Translations under genes and position numbers: made by a program
Source: Micromonospora sp. NBC_00421
Lineage (GTDB): Bacteria; Actinomycetota; Actinomycetes; Mycobacteriales; Micromonosporaceae
Reading direction: 5' to 3'
Length of the DNA: 64,000 bases
Assembly: GCF_036017915.1 (NCBI RefSeq)
Contig: NZ_CP107929.1
Span: 930,001 to 994,000, forward strand
Notes under the pieces: generated by a model
Seen by the model: the letters and a program-made list of their open reading frames with translations, nothing else
What the model was told of the DNA's origin: nothing
Database searches by the model: none
Shown: positions 36,606 to 44,303 of the stretch, piece after piece
Layout of the letters: every line of letters begins with the position of its first letter
Position numbering within the stretch: the first letter of the stretch is position 1

Positions 36606-37444
36606 TCGTCGACGTGCACTCGCACCTGTTCGACTGCCCGGACCACGTCGGTGACCCGTTCGCCGCCGAGGCCTCGCGGGCGCACGGCGGTGAGGTCGAC
36701 CTGACGGTGCGGTGGTCGGAGTACGCGGCCACCGCACCGGCGGACACCCGCACGATCGTCGTCGGAGGGAAGGCCCGCCGGTCCGGGCTGTGGGTGGACG
36801 ACGCCGCGGTGGCCGCGTACGTGGCCGCCCGGCCGGACCGGCTCATCGGGTACCTCGCCCTGGACCCCACCCAGCCCGAGTGGCGCGACGAGCTGGAGCA
36901 CGGGCACCGCGACCTCGGGCTGCGCGGCATCAAGCTGATGCCGATGTACGCCGGCTTCGACCCCGCCGACCCCGCCCACGACGACCTGTACGCCTACGCC
37001 GAGCGGCACGGCCTGCCGCTGCTGGTGCACACCGGCACCACCTTCGTCTCCGCCGCGCCGCTGCGCTATGCCCTGCCGGTGCACCTCGACGAGGTCGCCA
37101 TCCGCCACCCCGAGCTGCGCATGGTGCTGGCCCATCTGGGCCACCCGTACGAGGGGGAGTGCATCGCGGTCATCCGGAAGCACCCGCACGTCTACGCCGA
37201 CGTCTCCGCGCTGCACTACCGTCCCTTCCAGCTCTGGCACAGCCTGCGGCTCGTCCAGGACTACGGCGTGTGGCACAAGCTGATGTTCGGCAGCGACTAC
37301 CCCTTCACCACGGTCGACGCCTCGATCGAGGGGCTGCGGGCGGTGGGCCGAGTGCCCGGCATCCCCGGCCTCGACCCGCTCGACACCGAGCAGGTCGAGC
37401 AGCTGATCCACCGCCCGTCACTCGACCTGCTGGGGTTGGCATGA
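36602..37444 (+). CDS. Amidohydrolase-family metal-dependent hydrolase
   Basis: A 280-residue TIM-barrel hydrolase of the amidohydrolase_2 type. It starts MIVDVHSHLFDCPDH with the HxH metal motif. LLVHTGTTF and MVLAHLGHPYEGE provide further His ligands, and LMFGSDYPFTT gives the catalytic Asp near the C-terminus. Relatives include sugar lactonases and decarboxylase-like enzymes. It overlaps both neighbours as ATGA and so belongs to the same operon. Confidence 0.9.
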   Translation: MIVDVHSHLFDCPDHVGDPFAAEASRAHGGEVDLTVRWSEYAATAPADTRTIVVGGKARRSGLWVDDAAVAAYVAARPDRLIGYLALDPTQPEWRDELEHGHRDLGLRGIKLMPMYAGFDPADPAHDDLYAYAERHGLPLLVHTGTTFVSAAPLRYALPVHLDEVAIRHPELRMVLAHLGHPYEGECIAVIRKHPHVYADVSALHYRPFQLWHSLRLVQDYGVWHKLMFGSDYPFTTVDASIEGLRAVGRVPGIPGLDPLDTEQVEQLIHRPSLDLLGLA

Positions 37445-38265
37445 CCCGCGTCACGCCCTCCTTCGACCTGTCCGGCCGGCTCGCCGTGGTGACCGGCGCC
37501 GCGCGAGGGCTCGGCGCCGCGTTCGCGGTCGGCCTCGCCTCGGCCGGTGCCGAGCTCGTGGTGGTGGACCGGCCCGGTGTCGACCTCGGCCCGGTAGTGG
37601 CCGCGGTGACCGAGCACGGCCGACCCTGCCACCCGTACCCGTTCGACCTGTCCGACACCGCGGCGATCGCCGCCTGGGTCGACGGGCTACGCCGTGACCG
37701 CGGCCCGGTGCACATCCTCGTGAACAACGCCGGCGTGGCCCGGTTGGAGCACTTCAACGAGATCACCGTCGCCGCGTGGCGCGAGGTGATGCGGGTGAAC
37801 GTGGATGCCGTCTTCTTCCTCGCGCAGCGCGTCGCCGAGCACATGATCGCCGACGCGGTGGCCGGCCGCATCGTCAACATCTCCTCGAAGAACGGGCTGG
37901 TGGCCGAGGCTGGGCTGGCTCACTACAACGCCTCGAAGGGCGCCGTCGAGCTGCTCACCCGATCGCTCGCCGCCGAGTTGGGCCCGCACGGCATCACCGC
38001 CAACACGATCGCTCCCGGCATGATCGCCACGCCGATCGACGGCGACTTCCCCCTGGACCGGCAGGCGTTCGAGGCCGCCTGGCAGGAGCGGATCCCGTTG
38101 CGCGGTGGCTATGGCACACCGGCCGACTGCGTGGGCGCGCTCCTGCTGCTGGCCTCCGACGCCGGCCGCTACATCACCGGCACCCATCTCGTCGTCGACG
38201 GGGGAGTGCTCGCCGACCAGATGCCCCGGCTGCGGTTCATGCCGCCGTACCGCAGCACACTCTGA
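37441..38265 (+). CDS. Short-chain dehydrogenase/reductase
   Basis: A 274-residue classical SDR. The cofactor loop is LAVVTGAARGLGAAFAVGLA, VHILVNNAGVARLEHF holds the NNAG motif, IVNISSKNG the catalytic Ser, and AHYNASKGAVELLTRSLA the YxxxK pair. The C-terminal segment YITGTHLVVDGG is family-typical. It is the last gene of the rightward operon and probably oxidises or reduces a sugar acid or keto intermediate. Confidence 0.92.
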   Translation: MTRVTPSFDLSGRLAVVTGAARGLGAAFAVGLASAGAELVVVDRPGVDLGPVVAAVTEHGRPCHPYPFDLSDTAAIAAWVDGLRRDRGPVHILVNNAGVARLEHFNEITVAAWREVMRVNVDAVFFLAQRVAEHMIADAVAGRIVNISSKNGLVAEAGLAHYNASKGAVELLTRSLAAELGPHGITANTIAPGMIATPIDGDFPLDRQAFEAAWQERIPLRGGYGTPADCVGALLLLASDAGRYITGTHLVVDGGVLADQMPRLRFMPPYRSTL

Positions 38266-38381
38266 CCTCCCGCCACGCCGCGTCGGAGGTGCCCGCCCGT
38301 ACCGCTCGGAAACCCGGTTCTGCCCTCTGGGGTGTGGTTCTGTGCGGCCCAGCCAGCCGACCGCGAGGCGTGGTGGCGGGC

Positions 38382-38690
38382 ATGTTCCTGTCCTTCGGGT
38401 ACCTGGTCTTGTGTCAGATCCTGCGGCTCGTGGGGCAAGGCCTGCGTCGCGAGCGGTCCAAGGATCTCCAGATTCTTGTGCTGTGTCATCAGGTCGCGGT
38501 GCTGCGCCGACAGGTCGCACGTCCGGACCCCGAGCCCGTCGACCGGTTGGTGCTGTCAGCCCTGTCGCGGCTGCTGCCTCGGTTCCGCTGGTCGACGTTC
38601 TTCGTTACCCCCGCCTTGCTGCGGTGGCCTCGGGCGAACGCGTACGCGGAGCGGTGGGCTCGCGGAGGGTCCACCTCTCACCGGTGCGGT
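38382..38690 (+). pseudogene. DDE integrase remnant with large internal deletion
   Basis: The frame encodes FLSFGYLVLCQILRLVGQGL, KDLQILVLCHQVAVLRRQVA and LSRLLPRFRWSTFFVTPALL, the N-terminus of a common actinobacterial DDE integrase. It then jumps straight to RANAYAERW, which normally lies near the C-terminus next to the catalytic Glu. About 200 residues, including both catalytic Asp regions, are missing. Another scrap of the same family is seen near 6975-7045. Confidence 0.75.
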
Positions 38691-38779
38691 GGTGGTTGCG
38701 GCCAGGGCCGACGGTGCAGGGGCAGGCGACGGCGTCGGTGAAGAGGTGGCGGAGGTGGCAGCGGTCCCTGGCCACCGCT

Positions 38780-39065
38780 GACAGCATGTTCGGTATTCCC
38801 TTGTCGGCCAGGTCGTCGGGCGCGTCGAGAAGGTGACATTGACGTAGGTGTCGGGTTCCCATTCCCAGCGGGCCTCGTCGTCGGTGTCGGCTTCGTAGTA
38901 GCCGTGGGTGCCGGGGCGGACGGTGACGGCGTACCCGCGTTGGTCGTACAGCCGGGCGGTGGACAGGCGCGGGTTCGACGTCGGCTGCGGGGTCGCGGCG
39001 GTGCGGGCGGCGACCTCGTCGACGGCGGGATCACCGGCCAGGACCAGCCGGAACTCGACGCCCAT
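38780..39065 (-). pseudogene. Small hypothetical protein, SitI3-like, broken
   Basis: From ATG 39065 leftward the sequence reads MGVEFRLVLAGDPAVDEVAA, then YDQRGYAVTVRPGTHGYYEA and WEWEPDTYVNVTF, resembling small SitI3-type (toxin-immunity-like) proteins of actinomycetes. After about residue 80 the continuation DDLADKGIPNMLSAVAR is in another frame and then loses similarity. The 3' part runs into the integrase remnant. Family assignment is from memory of the motif and is tentative. Confidence 0.45.
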
Positions 39066-39360
39066 CGCTGCCCTCTCCTCAGTCTCGCCGGATGATCTGG
39101 TGGATCGTGCTGTCGGGTCTGACCATGACCAGTTCCTTCAGCCCGTCGATCGGTGTACGGCAAAGGACCGCGAAGAAGAAGCCGAGTTGATTGGCGAACC
39201 GCCCCTTGACCTACGGGAGGCGCTGCTCAAGCTCGGTAGGCACCCGAGCCGATCTGCACGTGCTCGATGCCGACGCGGCACCGACCGGTGCTGAGCCGTC
39301 CCACCGCTTCCTGTGCCGGGCACGCCGACCGCCGGTGCCGTCGGCCGGCGTCTGAAGCGG

Positions 39361-39552
39361 TCAACGGCCCGGGGCCGCGGGGAGGTGGTTACCGGCTATG
39401 CCCAACCGTAGACGGAGGTCGACGCCGGGAGCCAGCGGTGCTTCGTATGCGCCGTCCTCGGTGAAGAGGGCGGCGATCGCGTCCGGGTTCCGGGTGACCG
39501 CACCGGCGTGGACGTACCGTTCGAAGACTTGCTGGTGTATGAGTGCCACTCT
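39361..39552 (-). pseudogene. SnoaL/NTF2-like domain protein, N-terminal fragment
   Basis: Leftward it encodes ALIHQQVFERYVHAGAVTRN followed by PDAIAALFTEDGAYEAPLAP, the N-terminal half of a polyketide-cyclase-like (NTF2-fold) protein. It ends after about 60 residues, where relatives have about 130-150. It is probably truncated. Confidence 0.5.
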
Positions 39553-39651
39553 CCAGTTTAGCCCGGTTACCCGTCGGACGGGGTGCAAGCGATTCTGATG
39601 ATGGTTGAAAACCCGATCGATGCCGCCCCACTCGGTCGCCGCCCGGATCGC

Positions 39652-41133
39652 TCAGTGTCCGCCGCGGATCAGGTCGAGGGGGGCGGTGCGGATGCCGAAG
39701 TGCTGCCGCAGGGCGCGGCCGGCGGCGTGCAGCCCGGACATGCCGTGCACGGCCGGGCCGGGTGGGGTGGAGGCCGAGCAGAGGTACACGCCGGGCAGCG
39801 GGGTCCGGTACGGGTCCCAGCGGGCCGCCGGCCGCATCACCAGCTGCCACCCGGTGACCGCCCCGCCGGAGATGTCCCCGCCGACGTAGTTCGGGTTGTG
39901 TGCGCCGGCCTGTGCCGCCGGCACCACGTGGGTGGCCAGGATCAGGTCCCGGAAGCCGGGCGCGAAACGTTCCACCTGGGCGACGATCTGGTCGCTGACG
40001 TCGCGCGGGGAGCCGTTCGGCACGTGCGCGTACGTCCAGAGCACCTGCTTGCCGGCGGGTGCGCGGGTCGGATCGACCACGCCGGGCTGCACCGCGAGCA
40101 CGTACGGGCGTTGCGGGTGCCGGCCGCGTACCACAGCGGTTTCGGCGATCCGGGCCTCGGTGGCCGAGCCGATCAGGTGCAGGGTGCCGGCGCGGGCGCA
40201 TGCCGGCTCCGCCCACGGCACCGGCCCGGAGAGCGCGAAGTCGACCTTGCAGGCGGCCCCGCCGTACCGGAAGGAACGCAGACTGCGCACGTAGCCGGCG
40301 GGTAGCCGGTCGCCGGCGATGCGCAGCAGGCCGGCGGGGGAGACGTCGAGCAGGACCGTGCGGGCCGGCGGCAGCTGGGCCAGGTCGTCGATCCGGTCGC
40401 CAGTGACCACCCGGCCGCCGAGTTGCCGTAGTCGGTTCACCATCGCGTCGGTGATCGCCCGGCTGCCACCTGCGGGGACCGGCCAGCCGACCGCGTGTCC
40501 GAGGGTGGCCAGCAGCAGGCCGGCCCCGGCCGGGGCGAGCCGGCGCGGCGGGGCGATCGCGTGCGCCGCCACCCCGGCCAGCAGCGCGGCGGCCTCCTCG
40601 GTGCGGAACCGGGCCGCCGCGGCCGGGGTGCCCTGTTCCAGGGTGCGGATCCCGAGCAGCAGTGCGGCGAGCGGGTCGCGGGGCACCCGGCGCAGGTCGG
40701 ACATGGCCGTGTCGACCACTCCCGACCAGCGTCGGACCAGCGGCCCGAGCAGGGACCGCCAGGCCGCCCCGTCGCGACCCAGCCCCTCGGCGGTGCGGTC
40801 CAGGTCCCGCCAGGCCAGCGCCGCCCGCCCCCCGTCGAGCGGATGGGCGTACGGGATCTCCGGCTGCAACAGCCGTACGCCGTGCGCGGCCAGGTCGAAG
40901 GCGCGGAAGAAGGGCGAGCCGAGGGCCATCGGGTGCACCGCCGAGCAGACGTCGTGCCGGAACCCGGGCAGGGTCAGCTCCTCGGTCCGGGTGCCGCCGC
41001 CGGTGGTGTCGGCGGCCTCGTGAACCTGGACGCTCAGCCCTGCCGAGGCGAGCACCAGTGCGGCGGCCAGCCCGTTCGGGCCGGAGCCGACCACCACCGC
41101 GTCCAACCCGCCGGCTGCGGTCTGCGCTCCCAT
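39652..41133 (-). CDS. FAD-dependent oxidoreductase, phytoene-desaturase-like; last gene of RiPP operon
   Basis: A 493-residue flavoenzyme. DAVVVGSGPNGLAAALVLAS with the following VHEA is the FAD-binding Rossmann motif. GGGTRTEELTLPGFRHDVCS and the C-terminal PLPGVYLCSASTPPGPAVHG with MSGLHAAGRAL are typical of the CrtI/amine-oxidase-like group. It lies 16 bp after the ABC exporter gene on the same strand and ends the operon that begins with the two precursor peptides. Carotenoid genes are absent, so it more likely acts on the peptide or in a linked step; that is inference. Confidence 0.88.
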   Translation of the reverse strand: MGAQTAAGGLDAVVVGSGPNGLAAALVLASAGLSVQVHEAADTTGGGTRTEELTLPGFRHDVCSAVHPMALGSPFFRAFDLAAHGVRLLQPEIPYAHPLDGGRAALAWRDLDRTAEGLGRDGAAWRSLLGPLVRRWSGVVDTAMSDLRRVPRDPLAALLLGIRTLEQGTPAAAARFRTEEAAALLAGVAAHAIAPPRRLAPAGAGLLLATLGHAVGWPVPAGGSRAITDAMVNRLRQLGGRVVTGDRIDDLAQLPPARTVLLDVSPAGLLRIAGDRLPAGYVRSLRSFRYGGAACKVDFALSGPVPWAEPACARAGTLHLIGSATEARIAETAVVRGRHPQRPYVLAVQPGVVDPTRAPAGKQVLWTYAHVPNGSPRDVSDQIVAQVERFAPGFRDLILATHVVPAAQAGAHNPNYVGGDISGGAVTGWQLVMRPAARWDPYRTPLPGVYLCSASTPPGPAVHGMSGLHAAGRALRQHFGIRTAPLDLIRGGH

Positions 41134-41149
41134 GGTGTGCCCTCCCGCC

Positions 41150-42973
41150 TCAGACCAACGCCTGTTCCGCAGCCAGACTGGCGTAGAGCGCATCGGTGCG
41201 GACCAGCTCCGGATGCGAACCCACGGAACGGGCCGTGCCATTCTCCAGCACGACGATCTTGTCGGCGGCGAGGACCGTGGAGAGCCGGTGCGCGACCACG
41301 ACCACTGTGGTCCGGCGGGAGACCTCCTGGATCACCTCGCGCAGGGCGGCCTCGTTGGCGGCGTCCAGTTGCGAGGTCACCTCGTCGAGCAGCAGCAGCC
41401 GGGGACGGCGCAGCAGCGCGCGGGCCACCGCGATCCGCTGCCGCTCGCCGCCGGACAGGGAGAGCCCCCGGTGCCGGATCGGGGCGTCCAGGTCACCGCC
41501 GAGCCGGTCCAGCAGGGTGCTGAGCCGGGTGGTCCGCAGCACCGCCCGGATCTCCTCGTCGGTGGCGCCGGGGGAGGCGTACGCGACGTTCTCCCGCAGC
41601 GTCCCGGCGAGCACCGCGACGTCCTGCTCGACGTACCCGATGGCGGCGCGCAGCTCGGCCAGCGGCCAGTCGGCCAGCGGCCGGCCGTCGACGAGGATCC
41701 GGCCCTGCTGCGGCTCGGTGAAGCGTTCGATCAGGGCGAGCACCGTGGTCTTGCCGGAGCCGGAGGGCCCGACCAGGGCGGTCAGCCCGCCCGCCGGCAC
41801 GGTCAGGGTGAGGTCGCGCAGGGCCGGTTCGTCCCGGTCCGGGTACCGGAAGCAGACCTCTTCGAACACCACCTCCGCCGGCCCGCGGGCCGACCCCGCC
41901 CCGGTCGACGTGCTGGTCGGCCCGCCGGCTCCCGCCGGGGCACCGGTTCCGGTGGTCGCCGGGCTGGCTGCCCTGACCGGCGGCGCGGGGGGCAGGTCGA
42001 TCGGTTCGGTGGGCAACGCGTCGATCTCGGCGATCCGGGTCAGCGCCGCCCGCCCGATCTGCAGGTAGGTGCCGGCCCCGACGAGCTGCATCACCGGGTG
42101 GCTCAGGTAGGCCACGTAGAGCAGGAAGGCCACCAGCGCCGAGACCGGCATCGCGCCGCTGGCCACCCGCGCGCCGCCGACCCCGAGGACCACCAGGAAC
42201 GCGACCTGGATGGCCAGGCCGGCGCTGGTGCCCGCGACCGAGCCCCAGCGGGCCAGGCTCACCCCTTGCCGGTACGCGGTCAGCGCCGCCGCGTCGATCC
42301 GGGCCGCCTCGGTGGCCTCGGTGCCGGAGGCCTTCATGGTGGTGAACGCGCCCAGCGCCCGTTCCAGGGCGGCACCCATGTCGCCCACCGACTCCTGGGA
42401 GCGCAGCGCGGCGGCGCGGATCCGGGGCATCAACAACCCCATGATGACCACCAGCAGCACCACCACGACCGCGGTCACCCCGAGCAGGGCCAGATCGACC
42501 ACCGCCATCAGCAGTACCGCGCCGAGCAGCATGACGCCGCCGGTGAAGATGTCGATCAGGGACTGGCTGGCGATCTGCCGCAGCAGCATGGTGTCCCCGG
42601 CGACCCGGGCCAGCAGGTCGCCGGGGGCCTGCCGCTGCAACGCCGGCACGGTGAGCCGCAGCAGGTGCCGGACCAGGCCGCGCCGCCCGTCCAGGGCGAC
42701 CGCCTCGGCGGTGCGCAGGATCAGGTAGTTGCCGATCCCGAGCAGTACGGCGGCGATGATCACCAGCCCGGTCAGCACGACCAGCGCCCGACCCACCCCC
42801 TGACCGGCGGTGAGGCCGTCGATCAGCGCCTTGGCGGCCAGCGGCTGGGCCAGCCCGAGCAGGCTGGAGAGGAGCAGCAACACGGCGGCGGCCACGAACG
42901 GCCCCCGGTGTGGCCGGACGTACCCGGCGATCATGCGCAGCCAGTGCCGCTCACCGGCGGCCGGGGTGCTCAC
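41150..42973 (-). CDS. ABC exporter (fused membrane and ATPase domains)
   Basis: A 607-residue half-transporter. The N-terminal six-helix membrane domain starts around VAAAVLLLLSSLLGLAQPLA. The C-terminal ATPase has Walker A LVGPSGSGKTTVLALI, signature LSGGERQRIAVARAL, Walker B LLLLDEVTSQLDA and switch His VVVVAHRLSTVLAADKIVVL. No peptidase C39 domain is present, so leader removal must be done elsewhere. It overlaps the methyltransferase gene as ATGA and is the likely peptide exporter or self-protection pump of the cluster. Confidence 0.93.
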   Translation of the reverse strand: MSTPAAGERHWLRMIAGYVRPHRGPFVAAAVLLLLSSLLGLAQPLAAKALIDGLTAGQGVGRALVVLTGLVIIAAVLLGIGNYLILRTAEAVALDGRRGLVRHLLRLTVPALQRQAPGDLLARVAGDTMLLRQIASQSLIDIFTGGVMLLGAVLLMAVVDLALLGVTAVVVVLLVVIMGLLMPRIRAAALRSQESVGDMGAALERALGAFTTMKASGTEATEAARIDAAALTAYRQGVSLARWGSVAGTSAGLAIQVAFLVVLGVGGARVASGAMPVSALVAFLLYVAYLSHPVMQLVGAGTYLQIGRAALTRIAEIDALPTEPIDLPPAPPVRAASPATTGTGAPAGAGGPTSTSTGAGSARGPAEVVFEEVCFRYPDRDEPALRDLTLTVPAGGLTALVGPSGSGKTTVLALIERFTEPQQGRILVDGRPLADWPLAELRAAIGYVEQDVAVLAGTLRENVAYASPGATDEEIRAVLRTTRLSTLLDRLGGDLDAPIRHRGLSLSGGERQRIAVARALLRRPRLLLLDEVTSQLDAANEAALREVIQEVSRRTTVVVVAHRLSTVLAADKIVVLENGTARSVGSHPELVRTDALYASLAAEQALV

Positions 42974-43740
42974 CGGTCACCCGGGGCGCGGTAGACGGTG
43001 ACGTACATCGGTTCCGTGCCGGTGAACTCGTTGCCGGCCCAGTCGCTGTGCCGGGCCAGCGGGGCCAGTCCGGCCTGTTCGGCGTACCCGTCGACCTCGT
43101 CGGGGGTGGTGAGCCGGCTCAGCTCCGAGGCGATCCGGGACCGGCCCCCGGAGATCCAGATGTGCGCCAGGTGCCAGATCCCGTTCGCCACGTCGATGGT
43201 GGAGTACGACAGCAGCCCGGTGTCCTGGCCGGGGTAGGGCACGAAGAAGGAGTCCCGGGCCCGGCCCTGGTTGAGCACGGCCAGCGCGAACTGCGGGTTG
43301 TGGGTCTCCACCACGAGGATCCCGCCGGGGGCCAGCCGGGCGGCGGCGGCCTGCACGACCCGTTGCTGCTCCTGCGGGTCCAGCAGCATCGACAGGGTGC
43401 CGCAGACGCAGTAGACCAGCCCGTACCGGCGGTCGTCGGACCAGTCGCGGATGTCGCCGTGCACCGGCGTGACCGGGCGGGGCCGGTCGGCCAGGGCGGC
43501 CCGCAGCGCGTCGAGCATCTCCGGCGACGAGTCCACCCCCACGATCTCGCCTACCCGGTCGGCCAGCGGCAGGGCGATCCGGCCGGTGCCGACGCCGAGC
43601 TCCAGGGTGGGTGCTCCGCCGCCCGGGTGCAGGCCGGCGAGGTAGGCGACGGCCGGCTCCGCAGCCGTCCCGCCGGGGAAGAGTTGGTCGTAGAAGTCGA
43701 CGAACTGGCGTCCGTAACCGCTGTCGGCGATCTCAGTCAT
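42970..43740 (-). CDS. SAM-dependent methyltransferase of the RiPP cluster
   Basis: A 256-residue class I methyltransferase. APTLELGVGTGRIALPLADR is the SAM-binding motif I, EIVGVDSSPEMLDALRAA motif II, and YGLVYCVCGTLSMLLD the post-motif region. The start MTEIADSGYGRQFVDFYDQL is typical of small-molecule methyltransferases. In known linaridins the N-terminal amine is dimethylated by a methyltransferase of this class (CypM), so N-terminal methylation of the core peptide is the expected role. It overlaps both neighbours as ATGA. Confidence 0.9.
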   Translation of the reverse strand: MTEIADSGYGRQFVDFYDQLFPGGTAAEPAVAYLAGLHPGGGAPTLELGVGTGRIALPLADRVGEIVGVDSSPEMLDALRAALADRPRPVTPVHGDIRDWSDDRRYGLVYCVCGTLSMLLDPQEQQRVVQAAAARLAPGGILVVETHNPQFALAVLNQGRARDSFFVPYPGQDTGLLSYSTIDVANGIWHLAHIWISGGRSRIASELSRLTTPDEVDGYAEQAGLAPLARHSDWAGNEFTGTEPMYVTVYRAPGDR

Positions 43741-44303
43741 CTCGGGGTGCCCTCCGGCAACGGTTCGAACGGGGAGACCAGCAGGTAGTCCGGCTGGTGG
43801 GATTCGTCGTAGCCCGCGCTGCGGGCGATCACGAACTGGAATCCCCGGGGTACGTCGGCCCCGGCGTACTGCCGGCGTACGGCGTGCGCGACGAAGTCCC
43901 GCAGCACCTCGTACGGCGCGGTGGCGGTGATCTCGACGCCGGGGGTGCCCAGGTGCACGATCAGATCGGCGCAGATGTCGAAGATCGCCTTGTCCTGCCG
44001 GCGTTCCGGGAACCAGACCACCTGCCGCCAATGCCGGCGCGGGATCTGGGTGGTCTCCACCCAGCGGGTCTGCGTGCCGTCGGCGGTGAGCACCCGGTGC
44101 AGGACGTGGAAGTCGTGCTGTGCCGGTTCGGGGGCGAAGAAGCGCCAGTTGCCGATGAGCAACCCGGGCACGTCGTAGCGGCGGAACCGGTCGAAGACCT
44201 GTTGCGGGTGCTGACTGAGCACGGTCACCCCGAACCAGCCGACCAGGCCGGCGGTGATCGCCGTGGTCAGTGGGCGCAGGTCGGAGCCGACCCGGCGGCT
44301 CAT
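43737..44303 (-). CDS. Small hypothetical protein with one N-terminal membrane segment
   Basis: A 188-residue protein. Residues about 10-30 (PLTTAITAGLVGWFGVTVLS) form one hydrophobic segment; the rest is soluble and Arg/Trp-rich, with LLIGNWRFFAPEPAQHDFHV and HAVRRQYAGADVPRGFQFVI. Proteins with the WxFFAPxP pattern often accompany HTTM-type membrane enzymes. It overlaps both neighbours as ATGA, so it is part of the RiPP machinery, perhaps a partner of the membrane fusion protein. Its function is unknown; it may correspond to the small companion protein of type B linaridin loci, which needs a database check. Confidence 0.85.
   Translation of the reverse strand: MSRRVGSDLRPLTTAITAGLVGWFGVTVLSQHPQQVFDRFRRYDVPGLLIGNWRFFAPEPAQHDFHVLHRVLTADGTQTRWVETTQIPRRHWRQVVWFPERRQDKAIFDICADLIVHLGTPGVEITATAPYEVLRDFVAHAVRRQYAGADVPRGFQFVIARSAGYDESHQPDYLLVSPFEPLPEGTPR

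Noticed and set aside
38266..38310. A possible terminator after the SDR gene (CCTCC...GGAGG)
   Set aside because: The stem is only five base pairs with a long loop; too weak to report.
41132..42994. A 620-codon rightward frame opposite the ABC exporter
   Set aside because: It is the antisense shadow of clear ABC transporter motifs on the other strand.
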